A stretch of DNA of 64,000 nucleotides from Phycisphaerae bacterium (GCA_030601845.1 JAUWAY010000009.1:1-64000), one strand, 5' to 3'. Positions 51,276 through 61,366 are shown, counted from the first letter of the stretch. Notes: generated by a model not told the origin, from the letters alone. Translations and numbers: made by a program.

Positions 51276-51482
51276 GTGAATACAGGTACAGTGAAATGGT
51301 TCAATGAAAGAAAAGGATACGGTTTTATCGTTCCCGACGATGGCGGCGATGATTTATTTGTCCATCACTCTGAAATCCAGTCAGAGGGCAAAGCGACGCT
51401 TAGCGAAGGCCAGAAGGTCGAGTACGAGGTCGGGAAAGGCGAAAAGGACCGTCCTTGTGCGGTCAAAGTACGTCCCTGTTAA
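51276..51482 (+). CDS. Cold-shock domain protein (CspA family)
   Basis: '[31 protein letters not shown]'; GTG start. Confidence 0.95.
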   Translation: MNTGTVKWFNERKGYGFIVPDDGGDDLFVHHSEIQSEGKATLSEGQKVEYEVGKGEKDRPCAVKVRPC

Positions 51483-51820
51483 AACTGAACATCATATCGC
51501 GAAAACCGCGAACTGCCTCTCTACCACCAAGAAGTAATACAGAAACTGGGACATTAATTACAGGGGAGCATGGCCATCGTGTCGTTGTCCTGTAAGACCA
51601 CTTGGTTCCGCAGTTGAAAGCTGGTCAAGTGTTGGTCCCAACATTTGTTGATTGACAGATGGGAAAACGGTATAAGCATATCAGCTTTGTGGTTTTGATG
51701 GTGAGATAGAAATCATGGCAGATGGTCGTATTGCAATTGTTGTCGGTCTTGCTCTATAATCCCAGCAACTCCAGATGCTCCGCACTTTGCAAAGCCCTGG
51801 AATGTTAAGTGAGATAATAT

Positions 51821-52957
51821 ATGAGCTTAAGAAAGATGCCAACACTGCGAATAGGTGATTTGGAAGCTAATATACCAATTATTCAAGGGGGAATGGGTGT
51901 TGGTATCTCTTTGTCAGGTTTAACTTCAGCCGTTGCAAATGCCGGCGGTATTGGGGTTATTGCTACTGCTGGAATCGGCCAGTTTGAACCTAATTGGGAT
52001 ACAAATTCCAGGGAAGCAGACAAAAGAGCCCTGCAGAAAGAAATAAGAAAGACAAAAGCCAAGACAAGGGGCCTGATAGGCGTAAATGTAATGGTAGCCC
52101 TTTCAGATTTTGATGACCTTGTACAATGTGCTGTGGATGAAGGGGCGAATATGCTTTTTCTCAGCGCAGGACTCCCAATAGGACTTCCTAAGACATTGCC
52201 ACTGGATAGATTGAGAGAGCTGTCCACCAAATTTGTCCCTATAGTATCTTCGGGGAGAGCGGCTAAAATTATATTTAAATCCTGGGCAAAACGATACTCT
52301 CATATCCCCGATGCGGTGGTTGTAGAAGGCCCATTAGCCGGAGGACACCTCGGTTTCAAAAAAGAACAGATCGATAATCCTGACTATGCGTTGGAAAAGA
52401 TTCTGCCAGAAGTGGTCTCTGTTATAAAGCCCTACGAAGAGCAATTCGATAGAAGCATTCCAGTAATCGCCGCGGGAGGGATATATACAGGTGCCGACAT
52501 TCATAGATTTATGCAGTTAGGAGCTCAGGGAATACAGATGGGGACGAGGTTTGTTGCAACTTATGAGTGTGATGCTTCGATAGAATTTAAGGAGGCGTAT
52601 TTGAATTGTAAAAAAGAGGATATTGTCATAATTGACAGTCCCGTTGGGTTGCCGGGAAGAGCCATACGGGATAAGTTTCTTGAGCGGGTTTCGTCAGGAG
52701 TTAAAGAAACTTTCAAATGCCCCTGGAAGTGTCTGAGAACTTGTGATTTTAAAAATGTGCCCTATTGTATTGGTCTTGCGCTGACGAATGCGAAAAAAGG
52801 TGATCTTGAAAACGGATTTGCTTTTGCGGGAGCGAATGCCTATCGGGTAGATAAAATCATCTCCGTTAAAGAACTTATTGAGACGTTAGTTGAAGAATAT
52901 ATGGCCGTAGTAATGCAGCGAACAATGGCAGCTGAAATGCCGACGGAAAACACTTAA
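51821..52957 (+). CDS. Nitronate monooxygenase / 2-nitropropane dioxygenase family
   Basis: 'IIQGGMGVGISLSGLTSAVANAGGIGVIATAGI', 'VIAAGGIYTGADIHRFMQLGAQGIQMGTRFVAT'. Confidence 0.92.
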   Translation: MSLRKMPTLRIGDLEANIPIIQGGMGVGISLSGLTSAVANAGGIGVIATAGIGQFEPNWDTNSREADKRALQKEIRKTKAKTRGLIGVNVMVALSDFDDLVQCAVDEGANMLFLSAGLPIGLPKTLPLDRLRELSTKFVPIVSSGRAAKIIFKSWAKRYSHIPDAVVVEGPLAGGHLGFKKEQIDNPDYALEKILPEVVSVIKPYEEQFDRSIPVIAAGGIYTGADIHRFMQLGAQGIQMGTRFVATYECDASIEFKEAYLNCKKEDIVIIDSPVGLPGRAIRDKFLERVSSGVKETFKCPWKCLRTCDFKNVPYCIGLALTNAKKGDLENGFAFAGANAYRVDKIISVKELIETLVEEYMAVVMQRTMAAEMPTENT

Positions 52958-52983
52958 GGCGAAGTTTAGAGAAGCAAATTGAA

Positions 52984-53331
52984 ATGAACATCTATGTAGG
53001 CAATTTGTCACGTGAGACAACTGAGGACGATTTGCGTCATGCTTTTGAAGCCTTTGGCCAGGTCGTATCCATTAACATCGTCAGGGATGGAATTACTGGC
53101 GAATCAAGAGGATTTGGATTTGTACGAATGCTCTCTATGAATGAGGCCCAAACCGCAATCACCGAAATGAACGGCAAGGATTTGAAGGGACACACTATTA
53201 AGGTCGAAGAGGGTCAGCAGAAAACACCCCGTTGGGGTAGCGGAGGCAGACAAAGCGGTTTTGGCGGCGATGGTCGTGGCGGCAGAGGTGGTGGTTTTAG
53301 GGGTGGTAGCCGTGGCGGACGTCGCTACTAA
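52984..53331 (+). CDS. RRM-domain RNA-binding protein with Gly-rich tail
   Basis: 'NIYVGNLSRETTEDDLRHAFEAFGQVVSINIVRDGITGESRGFGFVRM'. Confidence 0.94.
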   Translation: MNIYVGNLSRETTEDDLRHAFEAFGQVVSINIVRDGITGESRGFGFVRMLSMNEAQTAITEMNGKDLKGHTIKVEEGQQKTPRWGSGGRQSGFGGDGRGGRGGGFRGGSRGGRRY

Positions 53332-53501
53332 CGATCGGTGCTATAAAAGATGTTATTCACGTTACTGCTCATTCAACAATATTACTCTTAAAAAAGGCTG
53401 GCATAGAATAGCTTAGCCCTTTTCTTTCAGTCGTCATCACCAAACTGTTGAGGAGTTGCCGTTTGCCTTCGGCCAAATTGTCGAGCCTGCCACTCCCCAA
53501 A

Positions 53502-53518
53502 CTCCCCGAGTAGGGCTC
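53502..53518. repeat. Partial duplicate of tRNA-Asn 3' end
   Basis: ctccccgagtagggctc vs ctccccgagtaggactc at 53880-53896; same orientation, 1 mismatch. Confidence 0.7.
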
Positions 53519-53547
53519 ACTTCGCAGCATAGCTGCTCAGCGTAAAC

Positions 53548-53757
53548 TCACCTGTTGAATTTTGCGATCAAATCTTCTTTCTTTGCTTTCGACCAACCTT
53601 TAATTTGTTTTTCTCTTTGGGCTGCTCTGAATTTATTCGGAAATGTTTCCTTATATAGCAAAGGAGGGCTGTCGTGTTGGCGCATACGGTTTTTGAGGTC
53701 GGTGGTTATGCCGGTGTAATATTTGCCGTTTTTGTTGATGATGTATAGGTGCCACAT
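53548..53757 (-). CDS. Small GIY-YIG nuclease-family protein adjacent to tRNA-Asn
   Basis: 'MWHLYIINKNGKYYTGITTDLKNRMRQHDS...FRAAQREKQIKGWSKAKKEDLI'; ORF track extends to 53871, probably spurious N-terminus. Confidence 0.85.
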   Translation of the reverse strand: MWHLYIINKNGKYYTGITTDLKNRMRQHDSPPLLYKETFPNKFRAAQREKQIKGWSKAKKEDLIAKFNR

Positions 53758-53880
53758 ATCCTTCTTGGGCAGTAGGGCTTCCCTCGTCGCGTTGCTCCTC
53801 GGGACAAGCTCACTTAGGTTCTCGACTCTCGGAGAAAAGTTAAAAAATGCCCGCCCAAGAAGGGTGAGCATTTTTTAATC

Positions 53881-53952
53881 TCCCCGAGTAGGACTCGAAC
53901 CTACAACCTAGCGGTTAACAGCCGCTCGCTCTACCAGTTGAGCTATCGGGGA
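53881..53952 (-). tRNA. tRNA-Asn (anticodon GTT)
   Basis: Reverse complement TCCCCGATAGCTCAACTGGTAGAGCGAGCGGCTGTTAACCGCTAGGTTGTAGGTTCGAGTCCTACTCGGGGA forms a cloverleaf; anticodon loop CTGTTAA. Confidence 0.95.
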
Positions 53953-54295
53953 ATCCCGATGAATCGAGACAAATCAATACGCTGGACATCCAGAACTGTT
54001 TTTCGTCTAAGCTATGCTCGAACATTATCTAAATTCCAGCAGTTTTGTCAAGACACATCTTTTTCTGTGCCAATATCCCAAAAAATTGCCATCATACTGG
54101 ACAAGAAGCCAATTATATTGTAAGTTATTTAGAACGACAAAGCTTAATTGAATCGGCTTGCAATCTGTATAAGAGCCATTTTGTATATTTTTGTGCAATT
54201 TTAGAAAAAACTTGGAACATTTTGGGCTGTTTCTGCATCTTATGCCATAGTAGTCCTGCTGCCAAATTGTTAAATTCAGGGTCGTTATTAGTAAT

Positions 54296-55156
54296 ATGGC
54301 TAAAGATATACTCAATGTTGGCGGCTTTATCATAAAAGAAAGAATCGGAACCGGCGCTCGCAGCACGATCTACCTGGCAACCGACGAGCAGAACAAGACC
54401 AATGTCGCTCTAAAACGAGTGATTTATGAAAGACCACAGGATTCAAGAATCTTCGAGCAAACCGAGGTCGAATATAAGATTGGCCGGCGGATAGACCACC
54501 CGTATGTGCGCAAGTGCTACAAACTAAAGAAAATCCGCAGCATATTTAAAGTGAAAGAGTTACTGCTTTCTATGGAAATGTTCGATGGCAAAACTCTTGA
54601 AGATAGTCCTACTTTGAGTCTGGTCGACGTGTTGCTTGTATTCAGGATGGTCGCAGATGGTCTTAATTCTATGCATCAGCAGGGATTCATTCACTGTGAT
54701 ATAAAGCCAAATAACATCCTTATGAACAAGTCCGGCTCAATTAAAATTATAGACCTCGGTCAAAGCTGCAAAATCGGAACAACAAAACGGCGTATTCAGG
54801 GCACGCCGGATTACATCGCTCCAGAGCAGGTCAGACGCAAGCCGCTCGGCCCAAAAACCGATATCTTCAATCTCGGTGCAACAATGTACTGGGCACTTAC
54901 CGGCAAGAACGTGCCTACTTTGATACCTAAAAAGAATGAGCTCGGCCTTGTTATTCCCAAAAATTGTCCGGCGCCGCACGAACTGAAAAAACAAATACCG
55001 GTAGGAGTCTCGAAACTTGTAATGGACTGCGTAAAAGACAATCCTGCAGAGCGCCCACGTAATATGATGGCGGTCGTCTCCAGACTGGACCTGATGATAC
55101 ACAGTATATTCGGTGGCAAAATAAAAGCTGACAAAAATGCCTCAAACAATAATTGA
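54296..55156 (+). CDS. Serine/threonine protein kinase (soluble)
   Basis: 'IGTGARSTIYLATDEQ', 'HCDIKPNNILMN', 'IDLGQS', 'GTPDYIAPEQ'. Confidence 0.92.
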   Translation: MAKDILNVGGFIIKERIGTGARSTIYLATDEQNKTNVALKRVIYERPQDSRIFEQTEVEYKIGRRIDHPYVRKCYKLKKIRSIFKVKELLLSMEMFDGKTLEDSPTLSLVDVLLVFRMVADGLNSMHQQGFIHCDIKPNNILMNKSGSIKIIDLGQSCKIGTTKRRIQGTPDYIAPEQVRRKPLGPKTDIFNLGATMYWALTGKNVPTLIPKKNELGLVIPKNCPAPHELKKQIPVGVSKLVMDCVKDNPAERPRNMMAVVSRLDLMIHSIFGGKIKADKNASNNN

Positions 55157-55985
55157 TTTGCTCGAAAAAGGTGTAGAAGCCAACAATACGGATAGATTTC
55201 GACAGGGCAATCTGATTTGTCTGCCCGCTGATGGCAGTTTGGTAATAACCGGCGATATTCACGGACACCGGCGAAATTTTGAGCGGCTGACCGCTTTTGC
55301 CGACCTGGTTAACAATCCCGACAGGCATATCGTCCTGCAGGAAATTATCGACGGCGGACCAGAAAATCTCGAAGGCGACTGTTTATCTTATGAACTGCTC
55401 TTTGATGTTATCCGCTATAAACTAAATTTCCCCGACCGCGTCCACACTATTACGGGAAACCACGACATCGCATTTATCAATAACACCAGGGTAATGAAAA
55501 ACGGCAAAGAGATGACCCGTTCGATGCGCTCGGCTTTGGACCGACAATTCCAACGGTACAGTACAAACATCAAACTGGCAATAAGGCAATTTCTATTTTC
55601 ACAACCGTTGGCGGTCAGATGCGAAAACAGAATATGGCTGTCACATTCGCTTCCAGGTGACCATTTCGTGGGTAAATTTGACAAGCAGATTTTCGACAGA
55701 GAACTGAAAATCAACGATTGTGTAAAACCAGGTTCAGCTTACCTTTTAGTCTGGGGCAGAAAACACACCCAGGCCACGCTCGATAAAATGGCCAAACTAT
55801 TAGACGTGGATATATTTATCCTCGGCCATCAACCACAGCCACAAGGATGGAGCCAAGCCGGCAGAAACCTTATAATTGTCACCTCCGACCACAACCACGG
55901 TTGTTTGCTCTCGATCGACCTGGCAACATCTTATACCGCCGAGCAGCTAACAGACTCGATAGTACCGTTAGCCTCGATGATTTAA
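55137..55985 (+). CDS. PPP-family metallophosphoesterase
   Basis: 'VITGDIHGHRRNFERL', 'HTITGNHDIAFI'; overlaps the kinase ORF. Confidence 0.85.
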   Translation: MPQTIIDLLEKGVEANNTDRFRQGNLICLPADGSLVITGDIHGHRRNFERLTAFADLVNNPDRHIVLQEIIDGGPENLEGDCLSYELLFDVIRYKLNFPDRVHTITGNHDIAFINNTRVMKNGKEMTRSMRSALDRQFQRYSTNIKLAIRQFLFSQPLAVRCENRIWLSHSLPGDHFVGKFDKQIFDRELKINDCVKPGSAYLLVWGRKHTQATLDKMAKLLDVDIFILGHQPQPQGWSQAGRNLIIVTSDHNHGCLLSIDLATSYTAEQLTDSIVPLASMI

Positions 55986-56026
55986 GTGCATATCTCATAC
56001 ATGCAAAAGGCACAACTCTTATATGC

Positions 56027-57112
56027 TTACTCGATATCGGCGATGTCACTTTGCGGCTTGCCAACCAGATAAATTCTGTTTTTGCCGCTTCGTTTTGCCT
56101 CCAACAGCGCCTTATCAGCCTGGCCAAAAAGCTCCTGCATTGTTGAACCGTCCCGGGGAAAGCTTGCCAGCCCACCACTTATTGTCAGAATGCCTTTACC
56201 TTTCGGTCCGAGCAGGTGCAATTCGGTTTTCTCTAATTCTTTTATAAATCGCTTTGCTACAAAGATTGCCTCTTTAGGATGGTCAGCTGTTGCCGAGCGC
56301 CTTTCGGCTTCCGCGCTTACCGTTCTTGGCCGCGGGTCGCCCCAGAAAACAACTGCAAACTCATCACCACCAACCCTGCCTACCACATCGTGGCCTCGGC
56401 AGCAGCGCTGCAGCAGGACAGCCGCTTGTTTTAGAACTTCGTCCCCGGCCAGATGACCATAAACATCATTATAATCTTTGAAGTTATCAATATCAAAAAC
56501 AAGCAGCGTCACGCGCCCCTTTCTCTCTTTCGCACGCTCTATAATTTGCCTGGAAAATTCCCATATATACCTTCTATTCTTCAGGCCTGTCAGATCGTCT
56601 TCAGTAGCAAGCTTCTCAAGCACTCTTATTTTCATCTCTACGCTTGTATCGACGCTCACAGACGCACCCGGTTCGGTCTCCTGCTGCCCCCCGGCTGGCA
56701 TATCTCTTAAAGCCCCCCTCGCACCTCGTTCGAGATACGAAATACGACTTGCAAGATGCGAAAAATGGAGCGGACAAATCAAATAGTCATCTGCAACATT
56801 CGCACCATTAGAGGCCGAGCCAACAAGCTGCACTGCCAACGGCTCCTCATACATTTGCGCCAGAAGAACAATTTTTGCGTCGCGATTTTCCCGCCTTAAC
56901 GCCAACAGATGCGAATCTAACTTAGAGCAAAAGCCGGACATTACAACGCCAATCGCCCGAAAGTTATTCTTCGCCGCTGCCTCGATTGCATCAGGCATAT
57001 TGCCGTACACTTCACACGGCGGTTTGCTGACGGCATCAGCATCTAAAAAGATTCTGCCAATATCGCCTATCAGCAAAATTTTCCGAGTATCCGAATCAGA
57101 AGTTTTCATCAA
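56027..57112 (-). CDS. GGDEF-domain diguanylate cyclase with N-terminal receiver-like domain
   Basis: 'DDLTGLKNRRYIWEF', 'LLVFDIDNFKDYNDVYGHLAGDEVL', 'GRVGGDEFAVVF' (GGDEF). Confidence 0.92.
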   Translation of the reverse strand: MMKTSDSDTRKILLIGDIGRIFLDADAVSKPPCEVYGNMPDAIEAAAKNNFRAIGVVMSGFCSKLDSHLLALRRENRDAKIVLLAQMYEEPLAVQLVGSASNGANVADDYLICPLHFSHLASRISYLERGARGALRDMPAGGQQETEPGASVSVDTSVEMKIRVLEKLATEDDLTGLKNRRYIWEFSRQIIERAKERKGRVTLLVFDIDNFKDYNDVYGHLAGDEVLKQAAVLLQRCCRGHDVVGRVGGDEFAVVFWGDPRPRTVSAEAERRSATADHPKEAIFVAKRFIKELEKTELHLLGPKGKGILTISGGLASFPRDGSTMQELFGQADKALLEAKRSGKNRIYLVGKPQSDIADIE

Positions 57113-57287
57113 TCTAAACGGGTCCCATTTAATTCATAGCCGCAAAAAGGCACAAAATGCGCAAAAAAGCTCGTGCTTAATCTTTATGGTAGCATAATTT
57201 ACAGAAAAGTCAAACCCAATTCCCCCAGACAATTGACGATTGGCAGTTGAAGATTAGAAAAGACTTTAAAAATAATCAATAGAAAAT

Positions 57288-57327
57288 AGGGTCCCCATTT
57301 TGTAATACTTCACAAAATGGGGGCCCT
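57288..57327. repeat. Strong 16-bp-arm hairpin agggtccccattttgt-aatacttc-acaaaatgggggccct
   Basis: Inverted repeat with one non-identical position and an 8-nt loop; between two minus-strand genes. Confidence 0.85.
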
Positions 57328-57336
57328 AATCAATAA

Positions 57337-59223
57337 TCAATTTGTGGTCGGCAGGTCATCTAAAATCTTTTTCGCCTGTTCGGTAAAGATGCTGTCCGGG
57401 TACTTTTCTGTAAAGCTCGTCAGAAGTACTCTTGTCTCGGCTAAAAGCTTCTTCTTCAACTCCAAATTTGAGTCATCCTGCTGACTCCACTGGCGCCTTT
57501 TCAAAAGCCCCAGTTCGTATAATGCCTGGCAGCCAGCGTCTGTACCCTCGAACTTTTTATGCAGCCGACTTAGCTCTTCTGCCCGCAGTTGCTCATCGGC
57601 AACAAGCTTCGTCTGAGCCAATAAGACATTGTCGCGCAGCCGGTCCCCGTCGCCCATTTGCGCCAGCAGTTCACCAAGCTCCTGACTAAATCGCCGGCTG
57701 TGGGGATTTAGCATAACATATCTCGCCAAGCGCTTCTCCGTGCCCGGCTCGTCGGTTCGATTTTGAGAGCTTATAAGCTCTCGCAATTGATTTAACCTTC
57801 TTTGCAATTCTTTTAACTTGACACCTGTCATTGCCGATTCGGCAGGCAGACTAAACGGACTAAAGAGCGTCTCACCTCGCTCTTTATCATCATCGAGCAA
57901 TTTCAATCGCTCGTCCACCATAGTCTGGATTTCCGCAATAAGCCCCTCGGCCTGTTCAAATCCGCCCTGGCCAGCCCAGTGCTTTGCAATCCGCCATCGT
58001 GCCTCTAATGATTCCGGGCTATTACCAAATTCCTGGTACAACCGATACCAGATCTCCCGCGACCTTTCATGTGGATAATCACTGTAAAAATGCAACACTT
58101 CTTTTTGCCCCAGCAGCTTGATATCAGGGCTGTATTCGCTCAAAAACGCCTTGAAGTAAAGCGCTATCGGCATACGAGCACTGTTGGGCCGTTTGCTGAT
58201 AAACAAGTCATATTGCTCGAGCAGCTCTTCTCTTTTATCTTGATACTTCAATTCCTTCGGAACTAAAAACCAGCTCGGCCAACGGTCGTGACTCAACTGA
58301 GTTTGGATTTCTTTTTTTAATTCCGACCGCAGCGGTATGGGTTCGGCAGGGTAAAAAAAGCTCTTAAAATATTTCTTCATATCAGGGTTCGTAATCGTTT
58401 CGTCCAGCGCTTCTGTTATGCTGTGGTCGTGAAATTCGCTTGTCTGTTCCGGGTTATTCCTGGCCACATAGAGCTGATAGTCTAACTCATCAAAACCTAT
58501 TCTTATTTCAAAAGTTATGATAGCCAACAAAAGAAAAATGGTGGTAAACGTCCAGACCAGGCCCGGCCGATAACGCGTAAAATGACCTATGCCAAGGACC
58601 AACCCCGCTACGGCTAAACCAACAAGCCAGGCACAAATCCAAGGCGTGAAAGAAAACCCCCATTCAATAGGTTCCCCCCCCCTTGCGCCGCCGAAGTATC
58701 CCCAATAAAGAAGTTGCGGTGCTGTGCATAACGCTATCGCAATAAAACGCGAACGAAAACGAAGTGGACGACACGCCGCCGCAACACAGCTTACAAATAA
58801 GCAAATCGCAAACCCCGGTAAATTCGCCAAGAAAACTACCGCCAGTATAAAAAACAAACTGTACCGAAAGCTCATAAGCTGCGATATCAACAGCGGCGCA
58901 ATGCCCAAAACACCCATAAGCAATCCTAAAACAAGAATCTGCCACGGATATTCAAAGATACTCACGCCGGTTGTAATAAACCTGCCCAAATGCCAGAATT
59001 CAAGAGAGATTATCGTGCTAAAATTGAACGACCAGAATGAGCCGGTCACTATCTTTGACCAGAAAAGACAACTTATCCCAAATGCCGCAACGGCAAGGAG
59101 CCAGCACCTTTGAACATTCTTATGGCTGTAATGCAGCGTGGGACCAACAGCCATAAAAGACTTCACCGGAAGCCCCGAGGTCTCTTTTGGCACTTTTGGC
59201 GTCTCTTTATCATCCATAGCCAT
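57337..59223 (-). CDS. Multi-TM protein with C-terminal TPR-like region
   Basis: 628 aa; several TM segments then helical repeats. Confidence 0.65.
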   Translation of the reverse strand: MAMDDKETPKVPKETSGLPVKSFMAVGPTLHYSHKNVQRCWLLAVAAFGISCLFWSKIVTGSFWSFNFSTIISLEFWHLGRFITTGVSIFEYPWQILVLGLLMGVLGIAPLLISQLMSFRYSLFFILAVVFLANLPGFAICLFVSCVAAACRPLRFRSRFIAIALCTAPQLLYWGYFGGARGGEPIEWGFSFTPWICAWLVGLAVAGLVLGIGHFTRYRPGLVWTFTTIFLLLAIITFEIRIGFDELDYQLYVARNNPEQTSEFHDHSITEALDETITNPDMKKYFKSFFYPAEPIPLRSELKKEIQTQLSHDRWPSWFLVPKELKYQDKREELLEQYDLFISKRPNSARMPIALYFKAFLSEYSPDIKLLGQKEVLHFYSDYPHERSREIWYRLYQEFGNSPESLEARWRIAKHWAGQGGFEQAEGLIAEIQTMVDERLKLLDDDKERGETLFSPFSLPAESAMTGVKLKELQRRLNQLRELISSQNRTDEPGTEKRLARYVMLNPHSRRFSQELGELLAQMGDGDRLRDNVLLAQTKLVADEQLRAEELSRLHKKFEGTDAGCQALYELGLLKRRQWSQQDDSNLELKKKLLAETRVLLTSFTEKYPDSIFTEQAKKILDDLPTTN

Positions 59224-59302
59224 AAGTCAATTGAATATCGAATTCTAAATATTGAACTTCGAAATTTGGTATTCGTCATTCGTTATTCTTTATTCCCTGG
59301 AG

Positions 59303-60562
59303 CTACGTCCCTTCGCCGCTGCTGGTAAGATAACGGACTTGTTCAGCCGTGAGCTTGTCTATACCAATCGACATTGATTTGAGTTTTAGCCTGCTCACCC
59401 ACTGCTCTATCTCCATCGGTACATCGTGAACCGCGACAGCAAGCCCGCCCCGTCTTTTCATAATATATTCGGCCTCCAACGCCTGCGTGGCAAAGCTCAT
59501 ATCCATTACACTTGCAGGGTGACCTTCAGCGGCCGCGAGGTTAATTAATCGCCCTTCAGCCAAAAGGTAAATTCGCTTGTTATTTCTTAAAATATACTCA
59601 TCAACGTGGTTGCGAACATTACGCTTGGCCTTCTTGCTGAGTTTTTTCAGGGCCGGTATGTCTATCTCAACGTTGAAGTGCCCGCTGTTGGCGACAACTG
59701 CTCTGTCTTTCATCACACGGAAATGCTCAGCCCGGATGACATTCTTATTACCTGTAAGCGTTACAAACAGCTCGCCGACCTTTGCCGCCCGTGCCATAGG
59801 CATCACCTCGAAGCCGTCCATCGCCGCCTCAAGGGCCTTGATTGCGTCAATTTCTGTAACGATAACAATAGCTCCCATTCCTCTCGCTCGCATGGCAAAG
59901 CCGCGCCCACACCAGCCGTACCCCGCCACAACAACCTTCTTGCCGGCCATTAAAAAATCAGTCGCTCGAATGATACCGTCAACCGTTGACTGGCCCGTGC
60001 CGTAGCGATTATCAAATAGGTGTTTGGTTGCAGCATCGTTTACTGCAATAACGGGAAACTTCAGCAGGTCGGCGTTTGCCATTGCCCGCAGACGAATAAC
60101 GCCGGTAGTGGTCTCCTCCATACTCGCAATAATCCGATGGGCCTCTTTCTTTCTGCGCGTATGCAGCTCGTTCACCAGATCAGCCCCGTCGTCAAGCGTA
60201 ATAACCGGCTTATGGTCAATCGCTGCGTTGATGTGCCTGTAATAGGTGCTTCGATTTTCACCACAGATGGCAAAGACCGGTATATTAAAATCCTTCACCA
60301 GTGAAGCAGCCACATCATCCTGGGTGCTGAGCGGATTAGAAGCGCAGAGAACAACACTTGCTCCGCCCCGTTTGAGCGTCCTGGCCAGATTTGCTGTTTC
60401 AGCGGTTATATGCAGACAGGCTGAAACGTTTTTGCCCTTCAATGGCTTGCTCTTTGCGAACCGTCTGCGAATCGCCGCCAGAACCGGCATATCATTATCA
60501 GCCCAGAGAACCCGCTTCTTGCCACCCGGCGCCAGCGACAAATCAGCTACGTCGTACTTCAT
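59303..60562 (-). CDS. ahcY: Adenosylhomocysteinase
   Basis: '[40 protein letters not shown]', '[13 protein letters not shown]', '[12 protein letters not shown]', '[21 protein letters not shown]'. Confidence 0.94.
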   Translation of the reverse strand: MKYDVADLSLAPGGKKRVLWADNDMPVLAAIRRRFAKSKPLKGKNVSACLHITAETANLARTLKRGGASVVLCASNPLSTQDDVAASLVKDFNIPVFAICGENRSTYYRHINAAIDHKPVITLDDGADLVNELHTRRKKEAHRIIASMEETTTGVIRLRAMANADLLKFPVIAVNDAATKHLFDNRYGTGQSTVDGIIRATDFLMAGKKVVVAGYGWCGRGFAMRARGMGAIVIVTEIDAIKALEAAMDGFEVMPMARAAKVGELFVTLTGNKNVIRAEHFRVMKDRAVVANSGHFNVEIDIPALKKLSKKAKRNVRNHVDEYILRNNKRIYLLAEGRLINLAAAEGHPASVMDMSFATQALEAEYIMKRRGGLAVAVHDVPMEIEQWVSRLKLKSMSIGIDKLTAEQVRYLTSSGEGT

Positions 60563-60843
60563 TTATCAACCCTTTCAAAAAAATAGAAACCCTAAATATA
60601 AGGCCAATCAGCCAGATTTGCAACCCTCTGTTTCCACAAAATCACAACGCCCAGGAAACCCCGATGGTGCTCCGCCGCTCATAATTTAAGTAACTATTCC
60701 GATAATCGGACAAGCTGATGCGGAATCCATACCCACCGATAACCCTGGATTCGCACCTCCGCAGAACTTGCCTCTTGTTTGGCGAGGACAACGACAATTG
60801 TCAATTGAGCCGTGACAGTCGTTTTGGATTGGTGGTCGGGACT

Positions 60844-60976
60844 ACTTTAAGGGTTCCCAAAGCCCATACGTCGGCTTTGGGGTCCCTAAGAAAAACCTGT
60901 CAAGGAACATCGCTACGAAATTATAAACACCATGGATGACAATCGCTGTCGCAAAATACCGAAATGCAACGCTCAT
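60844..60976 (-). pseudogene. C-terminal remnant of a PrsW/CPBP-like intramembrane protease
   Basis: MSVAFRYFATAIVIHGVYNFVAMFLDRFFLG...*; neighbouring frame has 'YYIVVVAPVAEEILKQSGMIRVW'. Confidence 0.4.
60851..60886. repeat. Hairpin gggttCCCAAAGCC-catacgtc-GGCTTTGGGgtccc
   Basis: 8-9 bp perfect core stem and 8-nt loop, with GGG/CCC outer sequence. Confidence 0.65.
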
Positions 60977-61099
60977 ATCTGCCCCCCTTACTATCCGCCA
61001 ACTGCTTCTTCCAAACACGTATCATCCCTGATTGTTTCAAAATCTCTTCAGCGACCGGAGCAACAACAACTATGTAGTAGCAAACCATACCACCCTTCT

Positions 61100-61339
61100 C
61101 TACCAGCCATAAAAGCCCCGAACACCGCAAAAGGTCCCCCCAGCATCGCCGCCGAGTTCCTGTGCTTGCTCAAGCATCCGAACTATCGCTTCACGCCTTG
61201 CCCTGCCCATCAGTGTCCGGTAGGTTTTCATCTCACCGCCGAAAAGATTGCGCAGCCCGGCGGCAAAAACCTTGAAGTAATCGGTAGCAATAACAACAGA
61301 GCCCATCACCAAAAAACCTTCCTGGGGTTCCCCAAACAC
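61100..61339 (-). pseudogene. YbjQ (UPF0145)-like fragment
   Basis: 'VMGSVVIATDYFKVFAAGLRNLFGGEMKTYRTLMGRARREAIVRMLEQAQELGGDA' matches the YbjQ core but lacks its usual N- and C-termini. Confidence 0.55.
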
Positions 61340-61366
61340 GAAATAATGCGTTCGGGGCCCCTCTGA

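Noticed and set aside
51590-51630. 'ttccgcagttgaa' shared with 5240-5265
   Set aside because: Match is only about 11-13 nt and could be chance; no structure around it.
60563-60720. SAM/SAH riboswitch upstream of ahcY
   Set aside because: No recognisable conserved core; only a plausible promoter (TTGCAA…TATATT on the minus strand) was seen.
60718-60939. 73-aa ORF resembling the end of a formylglycine-generating-enzyme family protein ('CQLSRDSRFGLVV')
   Set aside because: Match is too short and the ORF reads through a hairpin; not enough to call.
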